A stretch of DNA of 64,000 nucleotides from a virus. The notes below the pieces were generated by a model. That model ran no database searches and had not been told where the DNA came from. It worked only from the letters and a program-made list of their open reading frames with translations. Of this stretch, positions 15,728 to 24,190 are shown piece after piece. Position numbers and translations under genes: made by a program. Each line of letters opens with the position of its first letter. The stretch's first letter is position 1. The DNA lies in the IMG/VR virus record IMGVR_UViG_3300043446_003265, positions 1-64,000 of that record. One strand, given 5' to 3'.

Positions 15728-16624
15728 CTATTCCTCATAAGTAGAAAAGCCCTCGCTGCTTTGGCGACTCCAACTTGGGTTCAATCCGTTTATTTCAAGT
15801 ATATCATCACGTATATTTTGATTTCGTTTTTCAGAATTTAATACCCTACAAAAACTATTTGTGATAGCGGCTGTGTAGTATGCAAATGGGTTTTGAGATT
15901 TTGCTTCGTTAAATCTCAATCCAACATACGTAAGTTGTAGGATAGCACTGTTACGCATTTCATCGTTGTACGTATACCCACGCCAGTTGAATTTCATAGC
16001 GTATTTTTCGCATAACATGATATACATTCTTGCTAATTTGTCTGTGATGTTTCCGTGATCTTTATTAAAAACTCCATTTTTTATATCACCCGACCAATGA
16101 CTTTTGCCTATACAGTGAAAGGTTTTATTTTCGTCCATACGAAAATGTTGAAATGGTGGGAAGTTGACACGTACATGAACCATGTCATCAACTTCATCTT
16201 TGGTAGTAGGGTCGTCCAAATCAACAAATATATCTTCAGTAGTATCTTCAAATTCAAATATATCTTTTGCTGATTTTTTCTTTTCAACCTTTCTTGGTTG
16301 CTTAGGTGCAACAGGAATATGATCCCAGGTCATGACTCTAAACACCAAATCAGAATTCGAAATTTTCTTAGGATTAACTGTAGTTCCTGTTTCTATGCTT
16401 AGTCTAGCTGCTCTATTTTCTTTTGCTTCTTTTATTATTTTAGGCTTCGCCGCATATTTTAGACTTTCTTCAATACTAGCATGCGGCATATCCACAATAA
16501 AGTCGTATTTGTGATCATTTAGTTTATCCAAATATGTACAATATGAGTTTTTGCTGGCGTGTATTTCTTTTAAAATATCTTTGTTGTTTAAGTAATTTAT
16601 AGGTTTTTTGGGTGTAATGGTCAT
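15728..16624 (-). CDS. 55: gp55-like late-transcription sigma factor
   Basis: A 298-residue protein whose C-terminal half carries the gp55/sigma region 2-like core (KLARMYIMLCEKYAMKFNWR, about 198-217, then PFAYYTAAITNSFCRVLNSE, about 253-272). T4 gp55 has 185 residues and directs host RNA polymerase to late promoters TATAAATA. Here an N-terminal region of about 170 residues is added, with a basic segment (QPRKVEKKKSAKDIF) and an acidic one. The many TAAATA elements in this window are its expected targets. The gene leads the gp47/gp46 block and diverges from the baseplate operon. Confidence 0.8.
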   Translation of the reverse strand: MTITPKKPINYLNNKDILKEIHASKNSYCTYLDKLNDHKYDFIVDMPHASIEESLKYAAKPKIIKEAKENRAARLSIETGTTVNPKKISNSDLVFRVMTWDHIPVAPKQPRKVEKKKSAKDIFEFEDTTEDIFVDLDDPTTKDEVDDMVHVRVNFPPFQHFRMDENKTFHCIGKSHWSGDIKNGVFNKDHGNITDKLARMYIMLCEKYAMKFNWRGYTYNDEMRNSAILQLTYVGLRFNEAKSQNPFAYYTAAITNSFCRVLNSEKRNQNIRDDILEINGLNPSWSRQSSEGFSTYEE

Positions 16625-16712
16625 GTCTTTTATGAGTTAGTTGTTATTATTTTAACAGAGAAGTTGATGATTTTGCAAGGCTTTTTACGAGAAAAGGTAA
16701 AAAACGTCATAT

Positions 16713-16719
16713 TATTTAG
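16713..16719 (-). promoter_or_regulatory. Possible late-promoter-like CTAAATA (minus)
   Basis: CTAAATA on the minus strand about 88 nt before the gp55 ATG, back to back with the baseplate promoter. The long leader makes this weaker than the others; an early promoter for gp55 may exist that I cannot identify. Confidence 0.25.
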
Positions 16720-16720
16720 C

Positions 16721-16728
16721 GATAAATA
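16721..16728 (+). promoter_or_regulatory. Late-promoter-like GATAAATA of the baseplate operon
   Basis: GATAAATA lies 21 nt before the gp48-like ATG, which has an AGAGG site. It matches the T4 late element at seven of eight positions and heads the long plus-strand structural operon. Confidence 0.6.
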
Positions 16729-16749
16729 TTAAAATAAGAGGAAAAATAT

Positions 16750-18117
16750 ATGGCATTTGTCAATGGGTATGATCCAGATAAAGCACAGGCGTACAACGAA
16801 TTACGTCAATCTAGTCCCAATTTAAATAATACTGAATTATTAAATCAGGCTGGTATTTCAAGCACTGAAGCAGGATATTATAGATCCTCACCTATCGGGT
16901 ATTTGGTTGAAAATCCTACTCCAACTAATGTAAACACGACAATTTTTGCTCCCTCTGGAACACTTGTAACTGCAGCTAATTTTCAAATTCCGCAGACTTT
17001 ATCTAGTCCAACCAATACACAACCTTATGTACCAGCAGCAGATAATGGATTTAGGATTCCTGAAGGAGTATACGATCCAACTAGAAGAACAGCAGGACTT
17101 ACTACGGTGGAAGATCAAAAACTTAATGTTTTTGCCAATCCTGTAAATCCTTCAGTGGAACCACAGGGCACAACAATTACTAGTGATTACTACCGACAAA
17201 CTAATTTTAAACAAGCCAACCTTGAGGATCCGGCGTCGGGAGTTAATTTAGGTGGATTAATTTCTACACAAGAGCAATCAGTTCAACGAGAACAGGCTCA
17301 ATTTTTAGCTCAACAGGATTGGAGATTTAGGATAAGTTTAGCACCAGGTTCTACATACCTATACAATGACCCTGAAGCACGTAGTGCATCACATATTTTA
17401 AATCCTTTAAATACGACACAAGGAGTTATATTTCCTTATGTCCCACAAGTTTCAGTTTCATATAATGCCAACTATGAACCAACTGATGTAGCCCATACCA
17501 ATTACAGAATTTATCAGTATAAAAATAGTAATGTAGGCGAAATTAGTATATCTGGAGAATTTACTGCTCAAGACACTTTTGAGGCAAATTATCTTTTAGC
17601 AGTTATACATTTTTTTAAGTCTGTTACAAAAATGTTTTACGGAGGTGATGAAAACCCAATACGTGGAACACCACCGCCATTATGCTATTTGTCTGGTTTT
17701 GGTCAATATCAATTTAACTATCATCCGGTAGCAATAACATCCTTTTCTTACAGTTTACCTAGTGATGTTGATTATATAAAGGCTGGTGTTATAGCAAATA
17801 TGGGAGGCACTAATATTGAAACTCAAACTAATACGCCAAAAAATATTTTAGGAGGCTCATCAATTGGAACTTTGCTATCTTCATTTTTTAGACTAAAAAA
17901 TGCAGGTTTAACACCAGGTGCAAGATCGTCTAGACCAGTGTTCCAAAGGGGAGAGGTCTCTAATCCAACCTATGTACCTACAAAAATACAAATTCAAATA
18001 GGTTGTATACCAATCATATCAAGATTTGCGATGGCAAATGCATTTAGCTTAAAACAATATGCATCCGGTAGATTGAGTGTTGGTTCCAACAAATCAGATA
18101 TAGGAGGTATTTGGTAA
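16750..18117 (+). CDS. 48: Baseplate tail-tube cap protein gp48-like
   Basis: A 455-residue protein. The first 190 residues are Pro/Asn/Thr-rich. The rest matches the gp48/gp54-type tube-cap proteins of marine T4-like phages (WRFRISLAPGSTYLYND, about 197-213; GVIFPYVPQVSVSYNANY, about 230-247; a Pro-rich GTPPPLCYLSGFG loop near 303). T4 gp48 (364 residues) caps the baseplate hub and starts tube polymerisation. A separate gp54 is not seen in the window. Its stop overlaps the gp53 ATG by one base. It has an AGAGG site and opens the late operon. Confidence 0.75.
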   Translation: MAFVNGYDPDKAQAYNELRQSSPNLNNTELLNQAGISSTEAGYYRSSPIGYLVENPTPTNVNTTIFAPSGTLVTAANFQIPQTLSSPTNTQPYVPAADNGFRIPEGVYDPTRRTAGLTTVEDQKLNVFANPVNPSVEPQGTTITSDYYRQTNFKQANLEDPASGVNLGGLISTQEQSVQREQAQFLAQQDWRFRISLAPGSTYLYNDPEARSASHILNPLNTTQGVIFPYVPQVSVSYNANYEPTDVAHTNYRIYQYKNSNVGEISISGEFTAQDTFEANYLLAVIHFFKSVTKMFYGGDENPIRGTPPPLCYLSGFGQYQFNYHPVAITSFSYSLPSDVDYIKAGVIANMGGTNIETQTNTPKNILGGSSIGTLLSSFFRLKNAGLTPGARSSRPVFQRGEVSNPTYVPTKIQIQIGCIPIISRFAMANAFSLKQYASGRLSVGSNKSDIGGIW

Positions 18118-18416
18118 TGCTTTATCCTTCATCAAGTCCTTATCACTTAACAGATATTGTCAATAATCAATTTTTAGATATAATGGTAGATAGACCTTTG
18201 CCTAAAAAAGCTGACGACCTATTTTGGGAAATTACACCTACTTATAATCTACGTCCAGATTTATTAGCATATGATCTGTATGGTAATCCATCATTGTGGT
18301 GGGTGTTTGCTCAAAGAAATCCAAACAGATTACAGGATCCACTTTTTGATTTTGTAACTGGAGTTAAAATTTATTTGCCACAACAAGAAACACTAACAGC
18401 AGTTTACGGTATATAA
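18117..18416 (+). CDS. 53: Baseplate wedge protein gp53
   Basis: 99 residues when started at ATG 18117, which overlaps the gp48 stop (TAATG) and has AGGAGGT upstream; the TTG 6 nt earlier is ignored. Family residues are clear: PLPKKADDLFWEITPTYNLR (about 27-46) and GNPSLWWVFAQRNP (about 56-69). gp53 clamps gp6 and gp25 in the T4 wedge. T4 gp53 has 196 residues, but a domain of about 100 residues is the usual form in cyanophage-like members. Confidence 0.88.
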   Translation: MLYPSSSPYHLTDIVNNQFLDIMVDRPLPKKADDLFWEITPTYNLRPDLLAYDLYGNPSLWWVFAQRNPNRLQDPLFDFVTGVKIYLPQQETLTAVYGI

Positions 18417-18417
18417 A

Positions 18418-20781
18418 ATGGCAGATGAAAATCAAGTATCGGATGATGGATATGCACCAGCTGATGAACCAGTTGGACAAAATCCTATTGTAGTCACTGG
18501 TCAGGCAGATAATGATTATCTACTAGCACTTTATGATGGCAGACCTAAAAATCCACTAACTGAATTTGCTAGCTTCACGTACAAGTTAACATTATATATG
18601 GTAACGTCCGAAGCTTATACAAGATTCATAGAATCTGGTATGACTAATATAGGAAACAATGAAGGTTTTTACACTGTTGCTGAATCAGGTGGAACCCCAT
18701 CTCAGAGTGAAGCTCCAAGGATAAATGAAAATGCAGAATATTTTATAGACGATTTAACTTTTAAGACATTTTGTAATCCTAAAGCAATGGAAGCACCAGT
18801 AAATTCAATTAATTTTGAATTTAAGATATATGAGCCTTTAGGCTTCAGCTTTACTAGCGTATTAAAACAACGAGCTTTGGAAATAGGACAACAAAGTAGC
18901 TTGCCTGGCATACAGGATAATAAAGATAGTGTAAGACAATTTTTTGTTCTCTCTATTAGTTTTTTAGGATATGATGATGCAGGCAATCCATTACAAGAAA
19001 TTATACCAGGACGTGAAACTGGACTCTACTCAAGTACAGGTCAAGGAGCTATTTCAAATAAGATAGGTAGTAATGCAAGTTTCTTTCCTTTAACCATTAC
19101 AGATTTTTCATTTCGCTTAGACGGTAAAAGTACAACATACACTATTAAAGCTTCAGTCACATCAGTACAAGAAGCTATTGGTGTAAAAAGAAATATGATT
19201 CCTGAAGATAGAGAAGTTTCAGGTACAACTGTTGGCGAAGTTTTAGTTGGTAATGAAGATGAAGCAGATAATCCAAACGCTAAAGGTATTGTGCAGGTTT
19301 TAAATGAGCGTGAACAACAATTATTTAATAATGGAAAAGCTAATTACACTAACACATATAATATTGTCATAGATGATAGAATCAAATTTGCAAAGCTAAC
19401 TTCTTCAGAAAGATATGATAAAGAAAAAGCCGTAATGGGAACACCTACTACTAGTAGTCAAATTAGTGGAAAGGATAGTAGAAAAAATTTAACATATAAT
19501 CCTAACACTAGAACTTTAGCAGTAGCAGGTGGAATGACATTAACAAAATTTATTGATAATGTAATATTACAGAGTGAGTATGTAGTTAAAGCATTGGATA
19601 CAATTTACACTGAAGATGAAATTTTAGAAGATAAACCTCAGGAAGGAAATCAAGGTTCTAAAATACTTGATTGGTATTCAATTAATCCAGTAGTAAAACC
19701 TAAAGGATATGATAAAAAAAGAAATGATTATGTGTTTGATATAACCTATTATGTAGCTCCATATAGAATACCCTACGTAAAATCAGTTTTTGTAAATCCT
19801 CAAAATAAATCTGATTATTATGGGCCATATAAAATTTATAATTATTATTTTACAGGATTGAACACAGAGGTCTTAAATTTTGAAACAAGCTATAATTCTC
19901 TGTATTTTTTACCAGGTGGTTCTGATGATCAAAAGGAACAAGAAAACGACGGGATGAGTAATACTCCAATTGTTCCTGGAATTAAAAATGTTTCTATGGA
20001 AACACAAGCATCAAAGGGAGGAATACCTGTTGGTTCAATCAAAACAAATTTATACAGTCCAGGTGATCAAATAAAAGCTAAGTTGCAAATAATGGGAGAT
20101 CCTGATTATTTGATGACATCAATCGGTACTGCTAAAAATGCAAGTACTCCGCGTGAAGCAGCATATGGTGATAACTTAGCCATTAACCCAATGGGCGGAC
20201 AAATTTTCATTGAAATCAATTTTTATGAAGGAGTTGATTACAATATTAATACTGGTTTGATGACAATTAATAAAAATATTACTTTTTATGATACTGATTC
20301 AATACCTCAAAATTCATACAGAAAAAAAGAAAATGTTACAGGTCTTGTATATATGGTATTAAGCGTGGTTAGTTCATTCAGTAAAGGTAGATTTACACAA
20401 GACTTAGATTTAGTTTTATGGAGCGATCCTAATATTAAACCAAAATCTTCAACAAATAGTGAGGGAAGAGAAACTAGCGAAAATCAAGCGGAAAGCTTAG
20501 GTACAAACATATCTGGCTTTGGTAATCAATCATTCCCGATTAATGAATCATTGCAATCAGAGCAGTCAACACCTGCGACATACTGGCAACCTACTCAACG
20601 GTCAGTTGGTACTAGGTTAACAAATGAAAGTGCTAGCCCAGCTACCTCAACAGTAGGAGACAATGTTGCACTAGATAATCTATCCGCCTATAATAGTAGT
20701 GTAGTAGATGATGATTCAATACAATCTGACACGTTAGTAAGAGACTTTATACGAGTAAATCAAGAGGGCCGTGCAGTTTAA
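18418..20781 (+). CDS. Large baseplate structural protein, possible gp27-type hub
   Basis: A 787-residue protein without a clear T4 name. A region around residues 410-500 (SKILDWYSINPVVKPKGYDK, VAPYRIPYVKSVF, YYGPYKIYNYYFTGLNTEVL) resembles cyanophage virion proteins found next to gp5 and could be the hub part that fits gp27, which T4 places beside gp5. That link is inference from position and general look. The C-terminal 110 residues are Ser/Thr/Asn-rich and low-complexity. It follows gp53 by 1 nt and precedes gp5 by 9 nt, so it belongs to the baseplate operon. Confidence 0.55.
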   Translation: MADENQVSDDGYAPADEPVGQNPIVVTGQADNDYLLALYDGRPKNPLTEFASFTYKLTLYMVTSEAYTRFIESGMTNIGNNEGFYTVAESGGTPSQSEAPRINENAEYFIDDLTFKTFCNPKAMEAPVNSINFEFKIYEPLGFSFTSVLKQRALEIGQQSSLPGIQDNKDSVRQFFVLSISFLGYDDAGNPLQEIIPGRETGLYSSTGQGAISNKIGSNASFFPLTITDFSFRLDGKSTTYTIKASVTSVQEAIGVKRNMIPEDREVSGTTVGEVLVGNEDEADNPNAKGIVQVLNEREQQLFNNGKANYTNTYNIVIDDRIKFAKLTSSERYDKEKAVMGTPTTSSQISGKDSRKNLTYNPNTRTLAVAGGMTLTKFIDNVILQSEYVVKALDTIYTEDEILEDKPQEGNQGSKILDWYSINPVVKPKGYDKKRNDYVFDITYYVAPYRIPYVKSVFVNPQNKSDYYGPYKIYNYYFTGLNTEVLNFETSYNSLYFLPGGSDDQKEQENDGMSNTPIVPGIKNVSMETQASKGGIPVGSIKTNLYSPGDQIKAKLQIMGDPDYLMTSIGTAKNASTPREAAYGDNLAINPMGGQIFIEINFYEGVDYNINTGLMTINKNITFYDTDSIPQNSYRKKENVTGLVYMVLSVVSSFSKGRFTQDLDLVLWSDPNIKPKSSTNSEGRETSENQAESLGTNISGFGNQSFPINESLQSEQSTPATYWQPTQRSVGTRLTNESASPATSTVGDNVALDNLSAYNSSVVDDDSIQSDTLVRDFIRVNQEGRAV

Positions 20782-20790
20782 AGGTATAAA

Positions 20791-23676
20791 ATGGATAATA
20801 TAATTAAAACGTCTGGTACTACTGAACAATATAAACCTAATGCAGGCGGATCGATCTCCTATCCCTTCGCTGTTAAGGGGGTAGTAAAACAAAACGTTGA
20901 CACAATTCGTACAGGAAGAATTAAGGTTTATATAGCAGATTTTGGAGCAACTGATCCTAATGATTCAAGTTCATGGGTGACAGTCAGTTATCTCTCTCCT
21001 TTTTATGGTTTTTTACCAGGAGATTATTCTCCAAATAATACAAATAATTCTTCATACGGTACTTTTTTAGAAAATCCACATTCATATGGTTTTTGGGCCA
21101 CATCACCTGATATTGGTTCAGAGGTGGTTTGTTTATTTTTATACGGAAAAAAAGATTTTGGATATTACATTGGCTGTATACCACAACCTGGCGTGACAAC
21201 AATGGTCCCTGCAATAGGATCAACCAATGATGTCATAATGGAAGAGGCTGAAGCATCTAAGTTTGGTGGAGCCACAAGCTTGCCAACTGTAGAAATGAAT
21301 ATTCAGAATAACCAACTATATAATACTCCTACCTTTTACGATCAGGCTAAACCTGTTCATAAAATAGTTGGAGCACAACTTTGGCAACAGGGATTGATAC
21401 GAGATCCTATACGAGGCACAATTACAAGCAGTTCAACTAGAGAAAGTCCATCACAAGTTTTTGGAATATCAACACCTGGTAGACCAATATACAAGGGAGT
21501 GTCAGGTGGTAGTGAAACTGAGTTAGCTAAAAATGTTGATTCATCTTCAACTGAACAAGCCAAACTAGTAGGACGTAAAGGTGGACACACATTAGTTTTT
21601 GACGATGGGGATTTGTTTGGCCAGAATAATTTAGTAAGAATACGTAGTGCAGGTGGTCATCAAATTACGATGAGTGATGATGGGCAAACACTTTTCATTA
21701 TACACAGTAACGGACAAAGTTATATTGAGTTTGGTAAAGAGGGTACCATAGATATTTACGCAACCAATAGTTTTAATTTAAGAACGAAAGGTGATCTTAA
21801 TTTACATGCAGATAACAATATCAACATAAATGCAAAAAAACAATTAAACATTTATGCTGAAGAAATAAATGTTAACAGTGATAAAAATACCAATGTTAGA
21901 GTTGGTGAAAATTTTAGCCAACAAACAGTGAAAAATCACACAGTAAAAGTTGATCAATCAATGAGTTTTTTGTCTAAAAGTAATTCATCGTTTAAAAGCG
22001 ACGCGGTTACATATATAAATGGAAGTAAAATTAATTTGAATACAGGAAGTTCCCCAACTACTCCTGCAGATGTAAAACCTTTGCCAATTGTACAGCATAC
22101 CGATACATTATTTGATTCTACACAAGGTTGGGTACCTGCGCCCTCTAAGTTGCCTAGCATTAATTCACGTGTACCTGCCCACACACCATGGACAGATGCT
22201 AATAAAGGTGTTGATGTAAAAATAGATGAGTCAGCGTCAAGTAATTTACCATCTACTCCACCTGCATCAGTACAAACAACAAATACAACAACATCAAGTG
22301 TTCCAGTTAAAACAACAACACCTTCTATATCATCAACAGTTCCTAACGCAACTTCTGCAAAAGGTAATTTTAACAAAACAACTACGTCAGCGGTTGTGTC
22401 ACAAGCAGCGGTAAATGCAGGAACAGATCCAATTAAAGGTTCTGCATCATTAGCAGGTGGAGGTATTGTCTCAAATAATGGAAGTAAGTCGGCGGTATTA
22501 GGTAAGTTAGGTCATTCTCCAAAACAACTTGAAGATGCCGGTGTTCTTAAGCCTGGCTCAAGTGTAGTTGCAAATAATTTAATACAAAATAATAAATCTT
22601 TAGATCAGGCAATGCCTCCTAATCTGTTTACAGGCAAAGAGGGTATTACAAATGTTAATGACTACAACAAAAGTAGTAAAGCGCAGACAGCTACTCAAGT
22701 AAATTTAATGAATAGTAGCTATAATCAATTACAAGGATCAGGAGTTATTAGAGGTAATGAGAGTCCTACACAAATTGCAGGATTAGTAAACAGTACAGCT
22801 ACATATGGAATAGGTCCAGTTACCTCATATGTAAACGGGGTTTCAGGTTCAAATATTACTCCACTAACTCAGAGTAATAACGGAGCAATTGCTGCATCAA
22901 TATCTTCTGGAAATTATGCTGCGAACATGGCAGAAAAAAATGTAAGTCCAGTGGGGTCGATGGTAGGATCGGTAATTAATTCAGGTGCTGCTATTGGTGC
23001 TGCAATTTTAGGCGGTGCCGCTACTGTTTTTAATGCAATTAAAAATAGTTATACCAAACTGTCTGCAGGCAAACCACAAAATTTAGCTGCCTTAAATGGT
23101 AAAAATACTCAGAATTCAGGCGGTGCAATTGGAGGATTAAAAGGTGGTGACAACGCTATTAGTAATAATGTTAGTTCATCTTATACCGGACAGCAATTTC
23201 CTACTCTAAATAATTCTCAAGTCGCATCAGCGGGACTAGTAAATGCAGCATTAGAATCTGCGCCTGCTGACACTTCATCAACAATAGAAAGTGCTAGTAA
23301 GGCTATAGCATCAAATGGAGCAAGCCCAATTAAAATGCCCACAGCGGCAACAAAAACAGTTGATAGAAGTTCAATTAAATCAGGCACCACAGCAATATAC
23401 AACGACAGCAGAATTGCTTTACCTTACTCAGACAGCGAAGAAAGTAAACCACCAAAAGCCGAAGTTCTTGAACAATATAACGATTTAAGGGCGCAATTAG
23501 ATGTTGCAGTAAACCAAAGACGAGAAAATAAAATAAAATGGAAAGAAGCAGTAACTACACACGGAGGTAATTCATTGCAGGCAACCAATGCGTTACGTGA
23601 TTATAAAGATTCAATTCGTGAGGTTGACAATTTAGAAACAGCAGTAGAATCAGCATACAAAGAATTATATGGTTAA
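20791..23676 (+). CDS. 5: Baseplate hub/spike protein gp5-like without lysozyme domain
   Basis: A 961-residue protein. Residues about 25-135 form the OB-fold typical of gp5/VgrG (FAVKGVVKQNVDTIRTGRIK, DIGSEVVCLFLYGKKDFGYY). Residues about 265-400 give a repetitive beta-helix spike (ITMSDDGQTLFIIHSNGQSY; then DIYATNSFNLRTKGDLNLH with alternating Asn-Ile strands). The rest is Ser/Thr/Asn-rich, with a GKLGHSPKQLEDAGVLKPGS motif near 573 and a helical charged C-terminus. T4 gp5 (575 residues) has a lysozyme domain between OB-fold and spike; none is seen here. Wall cutting may instead come from the M15 domain in the tape-measure-like protein (inference). Confidence 0.82.
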   Translation: MDNIIKTSGTTEQYKPNAGGSISYPFAVKGVVKQNVDTIRTGRIKVYIADFGATDPNDSSSWVTVSYLSPFYGFLPGDYSPNNTNNSSYGTFLENPHSYGFWATSPDIGSEVVCLFLYGKKDFGYYIGCIPQPGVTTMVPAIGSTNDVIMEEAEASKFGGATSLPTVEMNIQNNQLYNTPTFYDQAKPVHKIVGAQLWQQGLIRDPIRGTITSSSTRESPSQVFGISTPGRPIYKGVSGGSETELAKNVDSSSTEQAKLVGRKGGHTLVFDDGDLFGQNNLVRIRSAGGHQITMSDDGQTLFIIHSNGQSYIEFGKEGTIDIYATNSFNLRTKGDLNLHADNNININAKKQLNIYAEEINVNSDKNTNVRVGENFSQQTVKNHTVKVDQSMSFLSKSNSSFKSDAVTYINGSKINLNTGSSPTTPADVKPLPIVQHTDTLFDSTQGWVPAPSKLPSINSRVPAHTPWTDANKGVDVKIDESASSNLPSTPPASVQTTNTTTSSVPVKTTTPSISSTVPNATSAKGNFNKTTTSAVVSQAAVNAGTDPIKGSASLAGGGIVSNNGSKSAVLGKLGHSPKQLEDAGVLKPGSSVVANNLIQNNKSLDQAMPPNLFTGKEGITNVNDYNKSSKAQTATQVNLMNSSYNQLQGSGVIRGNESPTQIAGLVNSTATYGIGPVTSYVNGVSGSNITPLTQSNNGAIAASISSGNYAANMAEKNVSPVGSMVGSVINSGAAIGAAILGGAATVFNAIKNSYTKLSAGKPQNLAALNGKNTQNSGGAIGGLKGGDNAISNNVSSSYTGQQFPTLNNSQVASAGLVNAALESAPADTSSTIESASKAIASNGASPIKMPTAATKTVDRSSIKSGTTAIYNDSRIALPYSDSEESKPPKAEVLEQYNDLRAQLDVAVNQRRENKIKWKEAVTTHGGNSLQATNALRDYKDSIREVDNLETAVESAYKELYG

Positions 23677-23687
23677 GGATTAAAATT

Positions 23688-24143
23688 ATGGTAATTTATA
23701 AAGGCTTTAGTACACTTTTTACAAATGCTCAAAAACCTTCTATTATACCTCCTGGTATAAGCGGAGGACCAGGTTCAGTCGTTGCACCAGTGTTTCCTAG
23801 TAAAAAATTTAGTCTTTACGACGATCAATTAGTAATTGTAGATTTTTTAAATGCATTGAACACTCCGCAAGGACAAAAAGTTGGCAAACCTTCTTATGGC
23901 ACATCTATTTGGACATATATATTTGAACCAAATATCCCTGAAGTGCAAATACAAATAGATAACGAAATACGTAGAATAGCTGCACTTGATCCTAGGATTG
24001 TGTTAGGAACAATTACAACTTATCCGTATGAGAATGGTTTTCTAACGGAAGTTGAAATGGCTGTATCTGCAACAAATCAAGTCCAATTGTTACAACTTAA
24101 TTTTGACAGAGGAAGCGGTCTTGTGTCGTTAAATAACCGTTGA
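23688..24143 (+). CDS. 25: Baseplate wedge protein gp25
   Basis: A 151-residue member of the GPW/gp25 family, which starts sheath assembly on the baseplate. Conserved parts are LVIVDFLNALNTPQGQKVGK (about 48-67), YGTSIWTYIFEP (about 70-81) and NEIRRIAALDPRI (about 92-104). T4 gp25 has 132 residues; here an N-terminal Pro/Gly segment is added. It lies between gp5 and gp6, the usual order in cyanophage-type T4 relatives. The 3' gap holds a GATAAATA element for the next gene. Confidence 0.92.
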   Translation: MVIYKGFSTLFTNAQKPSIIPPGISGGPGSVVAPVFPSKKFSLYDDQLVIVDFLNALNTPQGQKVGKPSYGTSIWTYIFEPNIPEVQIQIDNEIRRIAALDPRIVLGTITTYPYENGFLTEVEMAVSATNQVQLLQLNFDRGSGLVSLNNR

Positions 24144-24164
24144 AAATAGTGGAATTTTAGAATT

Positions 24165-24172
24165 GATAAATA
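24165..24172 (+). promoter_or_regulatory. Late-promoter-like GATAAATA before gp6
   Basis: GATAAATA in the gp25-gp6 gap, 18 nt before the gp6 ATG, with AAGAGAT as a modest ribosome binding site. It would give the gp6-gp7 part of the operon its own start. Confidence 0.55.
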
Positions 24173-24190
24173 TTAAAAAGAGATAAAAGT

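Noticed and set aside
21954-22376. 140-codon minus ORF inside gp5
   Set aside because: Shadow of the Ser/Thr-rich region of gp5; no start signals, on the strand opposite to the operon.
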